From positions 744,001-808,000 of the forward strand of contig JAKZZE010000007.1 in assembly GCA_024220505.1 (NCBI GenBank): a stretch of DNA of 64,000 nucleotides, written 5' to 3'. The first letter of the stretch is position 1. Each line of letters begins with the position of its first letter. Origin of the DNA: Rhizopus arrhizus. Its lineage: Eukaryota > Mucoromycota > Mucoromycetes > Mucorales > Rhizopodaceae. The notes under the pieces are model-generated. The model was not told the origin of the DNA. It saw only the letters and a list, made by a program, of their open reading frames with translations, and did not search any database. Shown here in pieces: positions 10,408-27,967 of this stretch. The position numbers were made by a program, and so were the translations under genes.

Positions 10408-11658
10408 TTGATGGTAAAAAAGGGAAAGATCACCGAGATTCACACATTAAATATCCCAGCCTTTGAGCAGTCACAGAGATCATGATCAATGTAATAATTG
10501 TGATTCAAAAGAACTCTCTGATATCACCTGTTCTTGAATCGATCTGTAATATTTTTTTAGAAGGATTTTTATTTATTGTGTCGTATTTACTCAATTTATT
10601 TTCGTCAAGAGGATGTTGCAAGCGATAGGATGAGAGTGTAGATGCATAATATTGAATTAACGGTTAATGCAACATACTAGAGTAAAAAAAAAAAAAAAAA
10701 AAATTCAAGCTATTCAAGATCGGCATGCTTAGAGATGTATTGGCTAATATAATCTTTTATCTTCTTGTGAATGACTTTAGGAATAAATTCTGTTTGTTGA
10801 AAGATACACATTCAGTGGGAAGCCCACATATTGCCTAGGGAGCTGATGATCGCTGATATGGCTGAGATAGCAGTGGTTTGACGGTAGGAAATAATGGAGA
10901 ATCTTAAGTGTCGAAAGGCAGTGAAGATGTCTGGAGTAGTGAGAAATTCGTGGGTAATAGCTTGCTTCGGAATTTGTAATAATATGTTTAAACAAGATAT
11001 TTTATTTATAAAATTTGAAGTGACTGTAATAGGTGTGTGATGTCTTAGAGTATTGTATCGCCTGGGTCAGATCAAATTATATTAAAGAAACGAAAACTCT
11101 TAGGGGACAAAGAGAAAAAAGGAAGGGGGAAGAAACTGTATTATTACAGTGTTTTCTAAATAAATGAGTTTTCTTTTTTTTTATATATACATGCATAACA
11201 CGAACTGAGAGATCAAAAATCATTTGGAACCGTGTTGATGCGAGCTTGATCCACCTTTAAAGCCAATAATTACATACAAAGGTTATCACTCTATTTGTTC
11301 CAGTACATTTTGACATGCTTTCAAAACTCTCACTGTCTGATACATTTGCATCACTATTGAATCTCTATACTTTTTACTGAGCTTTAATAAGCATATAAAA
11401 AAAAAAAAAGATGAATAATGTATATTTTCTGGTATTTCGTTCATATTTATATTATTTCAATAAGTAGCAAGTGACAACACAATAGGTGGTAATGAATGAC
11501 TGCGTTAAAGATTGAGTTGTTGATTGTTTTGATAGACGTGGATATTGATTGTAGTAACTGAAGTGCACATTACTACTGAGTTACAATACAGCCGTGACGG
11601 TTCAATTGTTTATCACACTATCTAACAGGGCATAGGCTTTTTTTTCTGAAGAAAAAGA
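10408..11658. other. Divergent intergenic region
   Basis: Divergent promoter region between the dehydratase and the synthetase. A-runs lie near 10684-10702 and 11396-11408. A 72-codon minus-strand frame (10777-10995) has no recognisable feature and is not called. No RNA gene seen. Confidence 0.5.
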
Positions 11659-14600
11659 ATGCAAAAGTATGGATCTGTCTCTAGGCGTTTTCTAACAACT
11701 AAACCACATAATACCCTGCTGAAACAGTCAACTGGCAATAAACTTCCCAAGACATTTGCACTCTTAGAAAAACCAAACAAACCTTTTCTGTCAACTTACG
11801 ATGCTAAAGCAGTAGAGGACGGCTGGTATGACTGGTGGAATAAACGAGGATTTTTTAAAGCAAGTAGTGCAGACTTCTCGAAACAACAATCAAAGGGACC
11901 ACCATTTACCATGATTACCCCACCACCTAATGTGACAGGCTCTCTGCATATTGGTCACGCATTGACTTTCAGTATAGAAGACGCCATGGTGCGTTGGCGA
12001 AGAATGAATGGATTCGATGTCAAATGGATCCCCGGAACAGATCATGCAGGCATTGGAACACAATCAGTTGTAGAGAAAATGTTGATGAAGGAACATGGTC
12101 TGACACGCCATGATATGGGACGGGCTGCGTTCGTAAAAGAAATTTGGAATTGGAAGCAAAAATATGGTGATCGTATCTTACATCAAATGAGAAGAATGGG
12201 TGCTTCACTGGATTGGGACGAAGAATTCTTTACAATGGACGCAAAGAGGACAAGGGCCGTGGAAAATGCCTTTATGAAATTGTACAAAGACGGGCTAATC
12301 TATCGTGATACAAGACTTGTCAATTGGTGCTGTGCACTAGAAACAGTCATTTCAGACATTGAAGTAGATTACAAGGATATTCAGGGGAAAACATTGATAC
12401 AATTGCCCGGGAGATCTGAGCCGTAAGTATTGTCTTGTTGATGAAATAAATACGAAAGGGTAGTTAAAGAAAAACATAGGGTTGAATTTGGTGTCTTGCA
12501 CAATTTCTCTTATCAAGTGGTTAATCCAGAAAAAGATGGCATAAAAGAACTCGTAGTATCAACAACACGTATTGAAACTATGTTGGGTGATTGTGCGGTC
12601 GCTATTCACCCTAGTGATGAAAGATACAAGGTAAATGAGAAAAATGAGCAAAGATTTGGCGGTATGTTTGAAGGAATATTTGTTCTAGAGCTTGCATGGT
12701 AAATCGGTATATCATACTATACTCAAAAAAGAAATTCCTATTGTTTGCGACAAAGATCTTGTAGACATGGAATTTGGCACTGGTGTAGTCAAGGTATAGA
12801 TACAGAAAAAAAAAAGATAGAGGGTATTGCAGATCTCTTAGAAAACTATAGATTACACCTGCTCATGATCCAAATGACTATGCATGCGCTCGTCGTCACA
12901 ACCTTCCTATTGAAAGCATATTTGACAAAACAGGCAAACTCAATGAAAACTGCGGAATATCCGAATGGGTCGTAAGTTGCCAAATATGTATAAAGTATGA
13001 CTATTGGATTAAAACCTTAATCGATTCCCACAGGGTCGCGATCGATTTGAAGTAAGATATGATGTTATTAAAAAACTAGAAGAGTTAGGAAGTTACAAGG
13101 GTAGAAATGATAAACATGTAATGCGTATTGCTCTTTGTTCTCGTTCTGGTGATATTATTGAGCCTCTTATACAACCTCAGTGGTATCTGAATTGCCAAGA
13201 CTTGGCCAAGGTATCTAAGAAACAAGTCCAAGATGGAAAAATGAAAATAGTACCTGAACAATACACTAACGATTGGTACAGATGGCTTGGTAAAACAATA
13301 CATTATAAAAATGTAGGGATATGTAGGCTTATTCAGCTTTATAGACAATATACAAGATTGGTGTATATCAAGACAGTTATGGTGGGGTCACGAAATACCT
13401 GCTTACCAGATCAAGCTGAATGTGCAACCTAACCAAGGTAACATATTTTGACTAATTGGTTATAATATTCAACCATTTCCTTTGCAGATCTTTGGGTAAC
13501 CGGACATGACAGGGAAACTGCCAAGGCCAATGCTCAGAAGCTCTTGGCGGACAAAGGCTATGCCAAGAATGTTGATTTTGAACTTATCAAGGTAAAGAAA
13601 AAAAAAGAGAAAATGAAGAGAATGTTATATTAAAATATATTTAGGATGAGGACGTCTTGGATACTTGGTTTTCTTCAGCTTTATTACCCCTTTCTGCTTC
13701 CGGATGGGATGGCTTGCAAAACAAAGGAATTCCTGTAAGTGGTCGTTACACAGAAAGAGAAAAAAAGATTGATAGGTAAATATAGACCCGATATCCTATT
13801 CAAGTTATGGAAACTGGATTCGATATCTTATTCTTCTGGGTTGCTCGAATGGCTATGCTCAGCAATTACTTTACTGGATACAAACCACCATTTGAAACTA
13901 TTTATTTACATGCTATGGTATTGTTACAGTAGCACGATATAAACAACACGAATAATAATGTCATGTATGTGTAGGTACGAGACGCTCAGGGACGTAAAAT
14001 GTCCAAGTCACTTGGCAACGTAATCGATCCACTTCATGTTATTGAAGGCGTCAGTTTAGATAAAATGAAAGAAGACTTATTAAAGTCAAATCTTCCTCAA
14101 AAGGAAATCAACGTGTGAGTGAAATTTAACGATAAACATATCGAATGACTCACTAGTATATTCAACTTGAATAGGAGCATCAAAAACTTGGAGAAAGAAT
14201 ATCCAAATGGTATACCTAGCTGTGGAACAGATTCACTTAGATTTGCATTGATACAATATACACAACAATCGAGACAAATCAATTTGGATATTTCAAATGT
14301 TGTTCAGACATCTTACTTTTGTAACAAGCTTTGGAATTTATTCAAGTTTGGATTAAGTAAATTTGAACAAGATCCTATAATCGCAAGTTTTGATTTGAGC
14401 AGTAACAATCAAATGACTCTTGTAAATCGATTTATTTTATCCAGAATGGCTGATACAGTATCGAGATGCCAGTCAGCTTTCGAAAATCACCGCTTATTTG
14501 AAGCAACAGATGCTTTACGTAGATTTATTGTAGAAGATGTATGCGATGTTTATGTTGAATTCTCCAAATCAGCCTTAAATAGATCAGAGCATCATGACAA

Positions 14601-15651
14601 AGTAAGTTACATTCTTATCTTGAATTCATGCTGGGTCCTGACCCTTTTTTTTATTTTTCTCATACATTCGAATAATAGCAAGAGACACTGAGAATATTAT
14701 ATACGTGCATGGATATATCTTTACGTTTGGCACATCCTTTTATGCCATTTGTAACAGAAGTATGTTGTTTTAAAAAACAAAAATAAAATATTCATGCTCT
14801 CTCTTAAATTAGGAACTGTGGCAACATATGAAATCAAAATTACCAATACTTCAGCAAAAGGAATCTCCATCAATCATGGTCGAAGAATATCCAACCCCAG
14901 ATCAATTTGAGCATTTCTATGATAAAGGCGTAGAAGATCACTTCAAGGTTAGTTTGGATTCATACTAACATTGACCTACTTTATCTTTCTTACATTTCCT
15001 TCTAGATCGTTCTTTCTATCATTCACGCTTCAAGATCACTTAGGCAAGGTCATCAAATAAGCATCGGAAAAGAGCTTCCATTTGTCATTTGGTGCAGTGA
15101 AATGAGATCATTAGGTGAACCACTCCAATCATATATGAACGAAATAAAGAACTTTGTGAAAGCTTCCGACATCCAATTATCTGATAAACAGGTAATATGC
15201 GTATAAAATGAGTAAAGTATGTTGCTTACAAGTAGAAATATATATAAGCCGGATGATATAAGCAACTGGACAGTGAAAGTGATTGACGAGAATTTAAAGA
15301 TATTTGTACCAACTCCGCACATTATTCGGGCACAATTGGAAAATGCAGCAGCAAAAGGAATTGATATCCATGAAGCAATTAAAAACAAAAATACGCAGAT
15401 GACTAAAAAAATGTCTAAAATCATAAACGATTTGGAAAAGTTACGCACTCGAATGAACAAACAAGGTTACAGTGATTCAGTACCGGATACAGTTAAAGAA
15501 AAGAACGCGTAAGTTTATCAGTGTAGTACAATAGATAGGAAAATAACTAATAAAATATACTAGACAAAGAATCGTGATGCTTACATTAGAAAAAGACACA
15601 TTAGAAAATGACTTGAATGTTTTAAGATCAATGTCAAAACAATACAATTAA
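11659..15651 (+). CDS. Valyl-tRNA synthetase, probably mitochondrial or dual-targeted
   Basis: Sixteen exons: 11659-12422, 12480-12630, 12689-12793, 12852-12971, 13034-13289, 13345-13437, 13488-13591, 13645-13734, 13786-13917, 13975-14114, 14175-14601, 14679-14759, 14813-14947, 15006-15191, 15249-15508 and 15564-15651; 1043 aa. Class I motifs: [15 protein letters not shown] (HIGH at 97-100) and [10 protein letters not shown] (KMSKS at 613-617). The editing (CP1) domain includes [18 protein letters not shown] and VTGHD. A C-terminal coiled coil (from about 955) is typical of ValRS. The enzyme charges tRNA-Val with valine. The basic, acid-free N-terminus ([16 protein letters not shown]) looks like a mitochondrial presequence; in yeasts one VAS1 gene serves cytosol and mitochondria, so dual use is possible. 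All introns are 50-73 nt. Confidence 0.93.
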
Positions 15652-15976
15652 TAATAAAAATGCTTGGGAAAGTCTTTTTTTTTTTTTTATTATTTCTTGA
15701 TTTGGAATTATTTGTCAAATCAACAAATTAGGAGGAATGGAATAAGGTGCCGAAAGATGAGTTGAAAACGAATATCGTGATGCCACCCAATTGAATTGGC
15801 CAATATTCGTTAGCTATTGAAGTCGCACCAATAATAGAACAAAATTTACCAATGTCCTTCCGGAGTAAATGTTTCCGGATGAGCTCAATGCTCTTGTGTT
15901 ACATAACAAAATATTATAAAAGTCTCATGCTTTCTTTTTCTTATTCGTTAATATCGCTTTATACAAATAGTAGATC
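15652..15976. promoter_or_regulatory. ABCB promoter with triple CCAAT box
   Basis: CCAATTGAATTGGCCAAT at 15787-15804 contains two forward CCAAT boxes and one reverse box in 18 bp; the first 13 bp form a perfect palindrome. It lies 173-190 bp before the transporter ATG. CCAAT is the site of the HAP/NF-Y complex; use here is inferred. Confidence 0.45.
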
Positions 15977-18900
15977 ATGACTGTGGCTCTCAAGCCTTCA
16001 AGGTCTTCGTCAACTGTTAAATCCGATGAAAGGATCAAATCAAATTCATCTAATGAAAAACATGAAGACAAGCTGTTAATAGAGGAAATTGCAGCTGCTA
16101 AATATACAAAGACAACCGAATCAGACAAAAATAAAGATGTAAAGGAGAAAGAAAAGAAAAAGAAACAACCTGCAGTTCCAATCTATAAACTATTTCGTTT
16201 CGCTACAAAACTCGAACTTTTAATGATTTTTACTGCCATTTTATTTTCAGCTGGTATTGGAGCTATGCAACCTATTTCTATCATTATTTTTGGTAAATTT
16301 ATGACAACGATTGGGTCAGCTATGGCTTCTGGAAATTATGAAAACCTTGTTGAAGATTCCCATCCACTTGTATTGATCTTTGTTTACATGGGTACTGGTG
16401 TCCTCGTTGCTGCTTATATCGCCCAATGCTTTTGGGTTTTAACAGGCGAAAACCAAGTCCGCCGGATACGTAACAAGTACGTTCATGCCATTCTCCGCCA
16501 AGACATGTCGTGGTTTGACAAAGCTGAAGAAGGATCGCTTACAACCCGTCTTGCTACCGATACCCAATTAATCCAAGATGGTATCTCTGAAAAATTTGGT
16601 CTTCTTATCATGTGTACTGGGCAATTCTTGGCGGGTGTTATCACTGCTTTTGTCAAAGGCTGGAGACTGGCTGTCGTCATTCTTGCTACCCTCCCTGTTA
16701 TGGCTGGTACAGGCGCTGCTATGGGTTATTTCATTACGAAATATACTTTGAAAGCTCAAAATTCATATGCTGAAGCTGGTTCTGTTGCCGAACAAGTTTT
16801 TTCTGGTATTCGTACTGTCTATTCCTTTTCTCTTCAGAACCGCTTTGCTGATCTTTACTCTCAACGACTGGAAAAAGCTATGAAGACAGGTATTCGACGT
16901 GGCCAAATCCTTGGCTTTGGCTTTGGTGGTTTTATGTTTACTCTCTTCTGTACTTATGCCCTCTCTTTCTGGTACGGTTCTAAACTAACACGTGAGCAAA
17001 TCATGACTGGTTCTGATGTGATGGTCGTTTTCTTTGCTATGATCATTGGTGCTATGGCCTTACTACAGCTACCTCCAAATTTGTCTGCTGTTTCTAGCGG
17101 TTGCGGTGCTGCTTACAAGATCTATAACACTATCAGTCGTGTGCCTGAAATTGACGTTGATAGCTCCGAAGGATTAAGGCCCGAGAAATTCAGTTCTGAG
17201 ATCGAATTCAAAGATGTCATGTTCAAGTACCCTACTCGTCCAGACATCACCATCTTGAAGAAGCTCAATCTCAAGATCCACCCTGGTATGACCGTTGCAT
17301 TCGTCGGCCCTTCTGGCTCTGGCAAATCAACAAGTGTACAACTCATTCAACGTTTTTATGATCCTCTTGAAGGATCTGTAATGTTTAACGGTCGCGACCT
17401 TCGTGAATATAATGTTGCTTGGCTTCGCAGTCAAATTGGTGTTGTTAGTCAAGAACCTGTATTGTTCAATATGACAATCAAACAAAACTTGCTTATGGGT
17501 ATCGATAAGCAGGTGACGAATGAAGAAATCATTCAAGCCTGTAAAAAAGCCAATTGCCACAATTTTATATCTCAACTTACGAATGGTTATGATACATTGG
17601 TTGGTGAACATGGTGGTATGCTTTCCGGTGGTCAAAAGCAGCGTATCGCCATTGCTCGTGCTATTCTCAAAAATCCTCCTATTCTTTTGCTAGATGAAGT
17701 AATAAATGATATACATGGTTTTATTATAGCAAGCTGACTCACCTTATTTCTTTTACTTAGGCCACTTCTGCTCTCGACACTCAATCGGAACGCTTAGTTC
17801 AAGCTGCTTTGGATGCTGCTTCTGCTGACCGTACTACAATTGTCATTGCTCATCGCCTTTCCACAATTCGTAATGCAGACCTCATTGTTGTCATGCAGCA
17901 AGGTGATTTGGTTGAAAAAGGCACACACAATGAATTGCTCGCTCTTGGTGGTGTCTATGCTGATCTGGTTAAAAAACAAGAAATTGCCACAAAGGAAGTA
18001 GGTAGAATAGTTGAAGAAACTGATGCCGAAGAGCTATTAAAACGTGAAGAGATGGAATTTGCTCAAGGGAAATTGCAAGCGAATGGTGAAAATTTGGATG
18101 AAAAAGACATAGAAAAACACTTGTTCAAGACAACTACAGGTTCCTCTTCTGTGGATGCTTATCAGATCAAACTTCGCAAGGAGAAAGAAGAGCGTAAGGG
18201 TGCCAAAAAGAAAGATGTTCCGTTAACCAAGGTCTTGAAGCAAATGCGCCCAGAATGGCATTTCTTGGCAACTGGTGTATGCGGTGCGGCGATTGCTGGT
18301 GCAGTGTTTCCTTGTTTTGCTCTTGTTTTTGCCAACGTTATCACACTACTCATATCACCGAATGTACCAGCTCCTGGTCCTATGAGCGGTACTAATCTTT
18401 ATTCTTTCTTGTTTGTCATTATTGGTATGATTGCTTTCTTTGGGTTTTCTGTTCAAGTCATTTCATTCGAAACTGCTGGAGAACGCTACACCAAGCGACT
18501 TCGTGGAGATATTTTCCGCGCTTTTATGAGACAAGAAATCGGATTCTATGATCAGGAAGATAATTCTCTTGGCGCTCTTACATCAAAGCTTGCTACAGAT
18601 TCTAAGAATGTAAATGAACTCGTTACAAAAACATGGGGTGATATTACTCAAATCATCGTCACGGCTATCACAGGTAAATAGAATAATCCATGTTGCAATA
18701 TAAATTACTATAACTATATTCTAATAAGGTTTATCCATTGCCTTCTCTCATACTTGGGCTTTAACTCTTATCGTTCTTTGTATGGCCCCTTTTATTGGTT
18801 TTGCTACTGGCTACGAATCCAAAATCCATCGAGGATTCGAGGACAAAACAAAGAAAGCCAATGAACAAAGTGGCGAAGTCGCTGGTGAAGCCATCAAAGA

Positions 18901-20098
18901 AATTCGTACTGTAGCGGCTTTAAACAAGCAATCTTATTTTGAAACTAGATATCATCGTGCCACTGATCATCCTCATCACCTTGCTCAACGCAAGGCCTAC
19001 TTGTCTTCGATCGGTTATGCTCTTCAACAGGGTATTACTCTTTATACCAACGCTGTTGCTTTTTATGCTGGTACACATTTTATAGCAAGTGGCATGATTG
19101 ACTTTAACCAAATGTATACTTGTTTGATGGCTATCATGATCACAGCTCAAGGTGTTGGTCGTGCTTCTGTTTTCACCTCTACGTTGTCCAAGGCCAAGTT
19201 TTCTGCTATCGCTGCATTTGAGATCTTGGAACGTGAGCCTACCATTGATCCAGACCTTGAGGGTATCGAACCTAGCCACAGTCAAATCAAGGGTGATATT
19301 TCTTTTGAAAACATTGCCTTTCGCTACCCTGCTCGTCCTGATGTTGCTATTTTTGATGGAGAATTCAATCTGACTGGTAAAAATGGTCAGACGATTGCTC
19401 TTGTCGGCCCCTCAGGTTGCGGTAAATCCACTACGATTGGTATGCTTCAGCGTTGGTATGATCCTGTGTCTGGTACTGTTCGTCTTGATGATAATAATGT
19501 GAAAAATTACTCTTTAAACAATTTGCGTAACCATATGGCCTTGGTCGGTCAAGAACCTGTTTTGTTTGATCTGACCATTGGTGAAAATATCCGTTTTGGT
19601 GTTGATGAAAGTATTGAAGTCACCCAAGAACAAGTTGAAGCAGCTTGTAAGGCTGCCAACATTCACAATTTTATTGTCAGTCTACCCGACGGTTATGATA
19701 CACGTGTCGGTGACAAGGGCTCTCAGCTCTCTGGGGGACAAAAACAACGCATTGCTATTGCTCGAGCCTTGATTCGTAAACCTAGAGTCCTTTTGTTGGA
19801 TGAAGCTACCTCAGCCTTGGATTCTGAAAGCGAAAAACTGGTCCAAGCTGCTATTGATAACATTCTAGAAGAAGGTGGTCGTACTACAATTACGATCGCC
19901 CACCGTCTCTCTACAATTCAGGTAAAAAGAAAATGCGTCCTTTATTCATTTTTACTTATTTCATTATGATAGAATGCTGATATTATTTGTGTCGTAAAAG
20001 ATGGTCGTGTTATTGAACAAGGTACTCATTGGGAGCTTTTGGAATTAAAAGGCTTTTATAGTGAATTAGTCTATCAACAATCACTCAACGCAAATTAG
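15977..20098 (+). CDS. Full-length ABC subfamily B multidrug/P-glycoprotein-like transporter
   Basis: Exons 15977-17698, 17761-18673, 18729-19921 and 19973-20098 encode 1317 aa in TMD-NBD-TMD-NBD order. NBD1: Walker [10 protein letters not shown] (about 444-452), LSGGQ (549-553), Walker B LLLDE at the exon 1/2 junction, H-loop [13 protein letters not shown]2: Walker [10 protein letters not shown] (about 1105-1113), [36 protein letters not shown]. Both sites have catalytic Glu and switch His, so both look active. The N-terminal 75 residues are charged and Lys-rich. The family exports hydrophobic compounds or lipopeptides (fungal Ste6/MDR type) at the plasma membrane; the substrate cannot be read from sequence. 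Cys and Ser variants differ between the two Walker A motifs, as in many fungal members. Confidence 0.95.
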
Positions 20099-22168
20099 CT
20101 GTATTTAATACTATTATAAAATAATATACACCCTATAATATCATATGTACAAGAAATAGTTTTTAATTTCAATAAAATAATAAATTTTACTTTTCATACT
20201 AAACAAGCCATTCATACACGTATTATTCAGTTTTTATAATCCTCATCTCATATTGTGCTGTATTCCTGTTTCATGCTCCCGATAAAAAAAAAACAAGGAA
20301 ACATTTGATCATTTCTTTACACAATAACAGTGCCTTATATTGATCCAAAATTAGTTTGATCAACAAAAGTTTAATGGAAAAATCTATACAAATCAGTACA
20401 TGTTCAATGATATCAAGCACTGTAGAAATGCAAGCAAAATCAAAATTGATAAACTTCTGACATAACTTTTTTTTTTCGTTTGTATCTTAATCTAAGCAAA
20501 AGTGATCGGTGTCACCTTGCTGATAGTGTAAGGTAAGGGATACCTGTGGAAGCCAAAGATAGCAAACCAGAGCCTTGGTTTCCTGTTAACGACAAGGGGA
20601 ACAATGCCCCTCATTATAGTTGCTAAACTATAAAGAACAAATACTACACTTGATTTTGGACAAAAGGCCTGAGAGGATAAGGAGATCAAGATGAACATTA
20701 TGTTACTACTGCGGCTACTCTATAGATAACTATATATTTCTACTATTCTTATTTCAAGATAAATTATCCTTGATCAGAAATAATAATCTACTTTGCTTTC
20801 TTTTCTCTGTTTGAAGTCTCCTGCCCATATAGCTTGTGCTGGCGAGTAAGAATGAAAGAAATTGTAAGGCAAACTTGGATTTTTCAAGGAAGATAATGCC
20901 ATTTTTATAATAGTAGAAACTAACACTGTCCACAATTACACTATGAATCTTATCTTACTTCTCTATTGTTACACTGCTCACACAAAACACGGTTAACAAT
21001 CGATTTAATCATCACTAATTTTAATTTTTTAGGGAATGCCCATTCAAATCCTTCAAATAAGAAATGGCACAAGTGACCCAGAAAAAAAAAAAAAAGAAGG
21101 TTGAAAGAAATCAATGTTTTGGCATGTTTACCTAATTATCTGCATTTATTGAATAAATTTCACAAACCAAGAGTAATCACGCTTTTTTCTTTATTATGTA
21201 TTATGGCATTCTGTAAAGAATCATAAGTTACTGACAAGTCCATTTGATCCAAATGAATAATACTTGTCCAATTTGCTTACCGTTTCAGCGCAAGGGTTTA
21301 TCATCAGGAACTAAAAAGACATGAAATGTCGAGTCAATTAGAACACTTGGACAAAGATGTTTGGTTCTATCCTCATTGAATAGGAGAGGGAGGGGGGCTT
21401 GGATAGCTCCAAGATGCTCTCAGAAAAAATAAATGAGTTGAATGCGTAATTAAAAGTAGTCATGCTTTGCTTATTATTCTCTTGTTATGAGGCTATCTTT
21501 AAAGTCTCTATGCTACCATCTTAAGCTTGAATATACACTGTTTAAGGAATTAAAGTAAGCCAAGTTACTATTTATGCTATCATTAATAAAAACAAAACAA
21601 ATGGAATTGACAACTGCTTGTTATAATACAGTCTACATTAAATAATTCATGCAATAAATTCTTGTTAAAGACACAAGAAAAAGAATCCATTTAATCACAA
21701 ATACTTTATTCACTTTCTAATCTTACAAAAAAAATATGTTGATTTGTATTGTCTTGGTTTATTTCAATCCAGATATTTATAAAGATGCATAAAGAATGTT
21801 TTAAATACAAACGGATCATAACCTTATTTAATAATCATATGCAAATCAAGCTCTTGCTTTAAAATAAAGTCACTTTGCTGAGATGAGTTGAGATGAAAAG
21901 TTCCTTTGAAAGAGAGAGACACAGAAAGACAAAGAGAAGAGAGGGGGGACGTGATTTTTGAATTCCTATCCCCTTTTTTTCCTTCTATTTTTTTTTATAA
22001 AAAAAAAAAGAAAATGAATTCAAAGTTAAAAACCGAGATTACTGTACCAAAATACACTTTACCAAACGACTGTAAATAATAATAATAAAAAGACACGAGA
22101 TTTGTTTTCACACACACACACTAAAAAACCATTCATTCACAAAAGTTCAAGCGATTGCTGATCAATGT
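20099..22168. other. Long intergenic region without recognisable gene
   Basis: 2.1 kb, AT-rich. A 68-codon minus frame (20492-20698) is not recognised and no flanking exon extends it. A GA-rich stretch (about 21905-21950) and a short CA repeat (about 22111-22120) precede the next gene. No RNA gene seen. Confidence 0.5.
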
Positions 22169-26084
<3,916 letters not shown>

Positions 26085-26422
26085 CAATTTCGTATATAAA
26101 ATAAAGCTATTTTATTATTCCTCTCGTAAATTATCACTGACTTGTTACTTTTCAGTGGAATTTAATTGTAGGTCTAACATATATTGTGTGTTTGTTCAAA
26201 CAGCACATGCAAAAAAAAAAAGCCTTTTTTTCCTTCTTTAAACTAAATTTTACTCCGACGGTGCCTTTTTCTCTTTCTTTGTTTACTTGTATTGCTTTCA
26301 ACATGACGACTTTTTTTTATTTATTTTTTATATGCATTCGTATTCATAAAGAAAAAAATTTCTTTTGTGCTTTTTCTTCTTCTTTCTTCTCCTAGCTTTA
26401 ATCCTCTTATTTTAAGCAAAAG
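26085..26422. other. Intergenic, pyrimidine-rich
   Basis: T/C-rich leader before the Num1-like gene. Open frames here are low-complexity Phe-rich artefacts and are not called. Confidence 0.5.
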
Positions 26423-27814
26423 ATGGATGATGATAGCAGTCCAACACATAAATCAGATATTGAATTAGCTACTGAAATAGGACGTGGCCTCTTGTGTGAA
26501 ATCAACCGAATGCGTACCTTATTGCAAGAAAAAGATGAAGCAATGGAAGCAGAGAGGTCGGAATATGAACAAAAAATGCACGAGCTTCTAGGTCAATTGG
26601 CCCATAAACGTGAAATGGAAGAAAGATACAAGGAAGATATCTGGAACTTGGAAACAACCAAGCAAAATTTAACTTTTCAAATATCTCAGTTAAAGACAAC
26701 CATTCAAAAGCTCCAAGCAGAACATCGGGCTCATCAAAAGCAAGAGATCTATATGCAAAATGAGCTAGAGGAACTAAAGGCTGCACAGAAAAGTTTGCAA
26801 ACAGTTGCTATTCGATCTCAAGTAAAACATGAATCTATTTTAGCTGAATTGAATAAAGAGGTGAAAAGATTAAAGGAAGAAAAGCAAGAACTCTTGACTC
26901 GATTACACCAGCAACAACAACATCTGCAAAAGGTGCAGCAGCAGCAGCAGCAGCAGCAGCAACAAGAAGAAGAGAATACGGTTAATTCGGACATCAATCA
27001 TTCTAGTACTTCAATGTCACTTGTTGAAGCACAGAGCAGTGGTAGTAATGTGATGATGAAAGAACGTGAGAAGACAATTGAATTAGATAGACTTTTAAGG
27101 GACGCACAAGACACAATCGAAAACATGCAGCAAACGAACCAGGGCTTACCTCCAGTAACAGCTGCATACAGTACATGCTCAGATAATGAGTCAAGCTCTA
27201 CATCCCATCCTCAACCTAGAAAATCATTAGCGGATGAAATACAACGAAAAGAAGAAGGTATATGATTTTAAAAGAGGAATAATTAATTAAGATATAAATT
27301 AGAAGATGAAATTCAAAAGTATCTACCTTCTCTTTCACAAACAATGATTGGTGAAAGACTAAAAAAGTACATAAGACACCCTATAAAAGGTAAAATTAAA
27401 AGTATTCATACAAGATACTTTTGGCTCCATCCTTATACCAAGACACTCTATTGGAGTGTACATAAACCTGAACAAGGTGAATGTAAATTGAAAAGCAGTG
27501 AGTATCTAAAAATATTTAAAGTATGGTATTCTTATTATATAAAAAGTGCCTATTCAATCCTATTCTATCGTACAAACAACAAGCCAAATACCCATAATAC
27601 GCATTCAATCAATTCAGCATCAAATGAAGATACAATGTATGAATCATGATTCATATCAAAAATGGACTCAGGTACAACATAAAAAAGAACAAATAATTTA
27701 AACTCCTTGTCCTCATTTGTTTATTAGTCACTTGAATGTCTCTTTATGAAGTCAAGTTATAGCAAGACTATGAATAGATTATCCCAGTTATTAGAAGATG
27801 ATTCAGATATTTAA
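26423..27814 (+). CDS. Num1/Mcp5-like cortical anchor with PH domain
   Basis: Exons 26423-27257, 27303-27497, 27547-27671 and 27728-27814 give 413 aa. Residues 8-180 are coiled coil, beginning IELATEIGRGLLCEINRM, which resembles the N-terminal block of Mcp5/Num1 proteins. A glutamine run (about 172-182, CAG repeat at 26936-26960) follows. After a Ser-rich linker comes the Mcp5-type PH domain: QTMIGERLKKYIRH, RYFWLHPYTKTLYW, ending in a helix around YQKWTQSLECLF. Num1, Mcp5 and ApsA tether dynein and mitochondria to the cell cortex through PI(4,5)P2. This copy is much shorter than yeast Num1 and lacks its tandem repeats. The splices at 27498-27546 and 27672-27727 are needed to complete the PH fold. 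Confidence 0.8.
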
Positions 27815-27850
27815 TAAAGAATGTGTTTATTAAGAAATTAAAAGTAAAAA

Positions 27851-27935
27851 GTAGTAGTAATAATAATAATTGTGGTAATAGTAGTAATAGCAATAGTAGT
27901 AACAATAGTAATAATAAGAGCAATACTGTACAATG
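27851..27935. repeat. Imperfect AGT/AAT trinucleotide repeat
   Basis: Runs of AGTAGT, AATAAT and AATAGT in the 153-bp gap between the convergent Num1-like and peroxin stop codons. The Asn/Ser or Leu reading frames across it are artefacts. Confidence 0.6.
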
Positions 27936-27967
27936 TTTCCTTCCCTTTCTTTCTCTCTCTCCCTCTT

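Noticed and set aside
20492..20698. 68-codon minus frame in the gap after the ABCB gene
   Set aside because: No domain, no extending exon and no ATG context support it.
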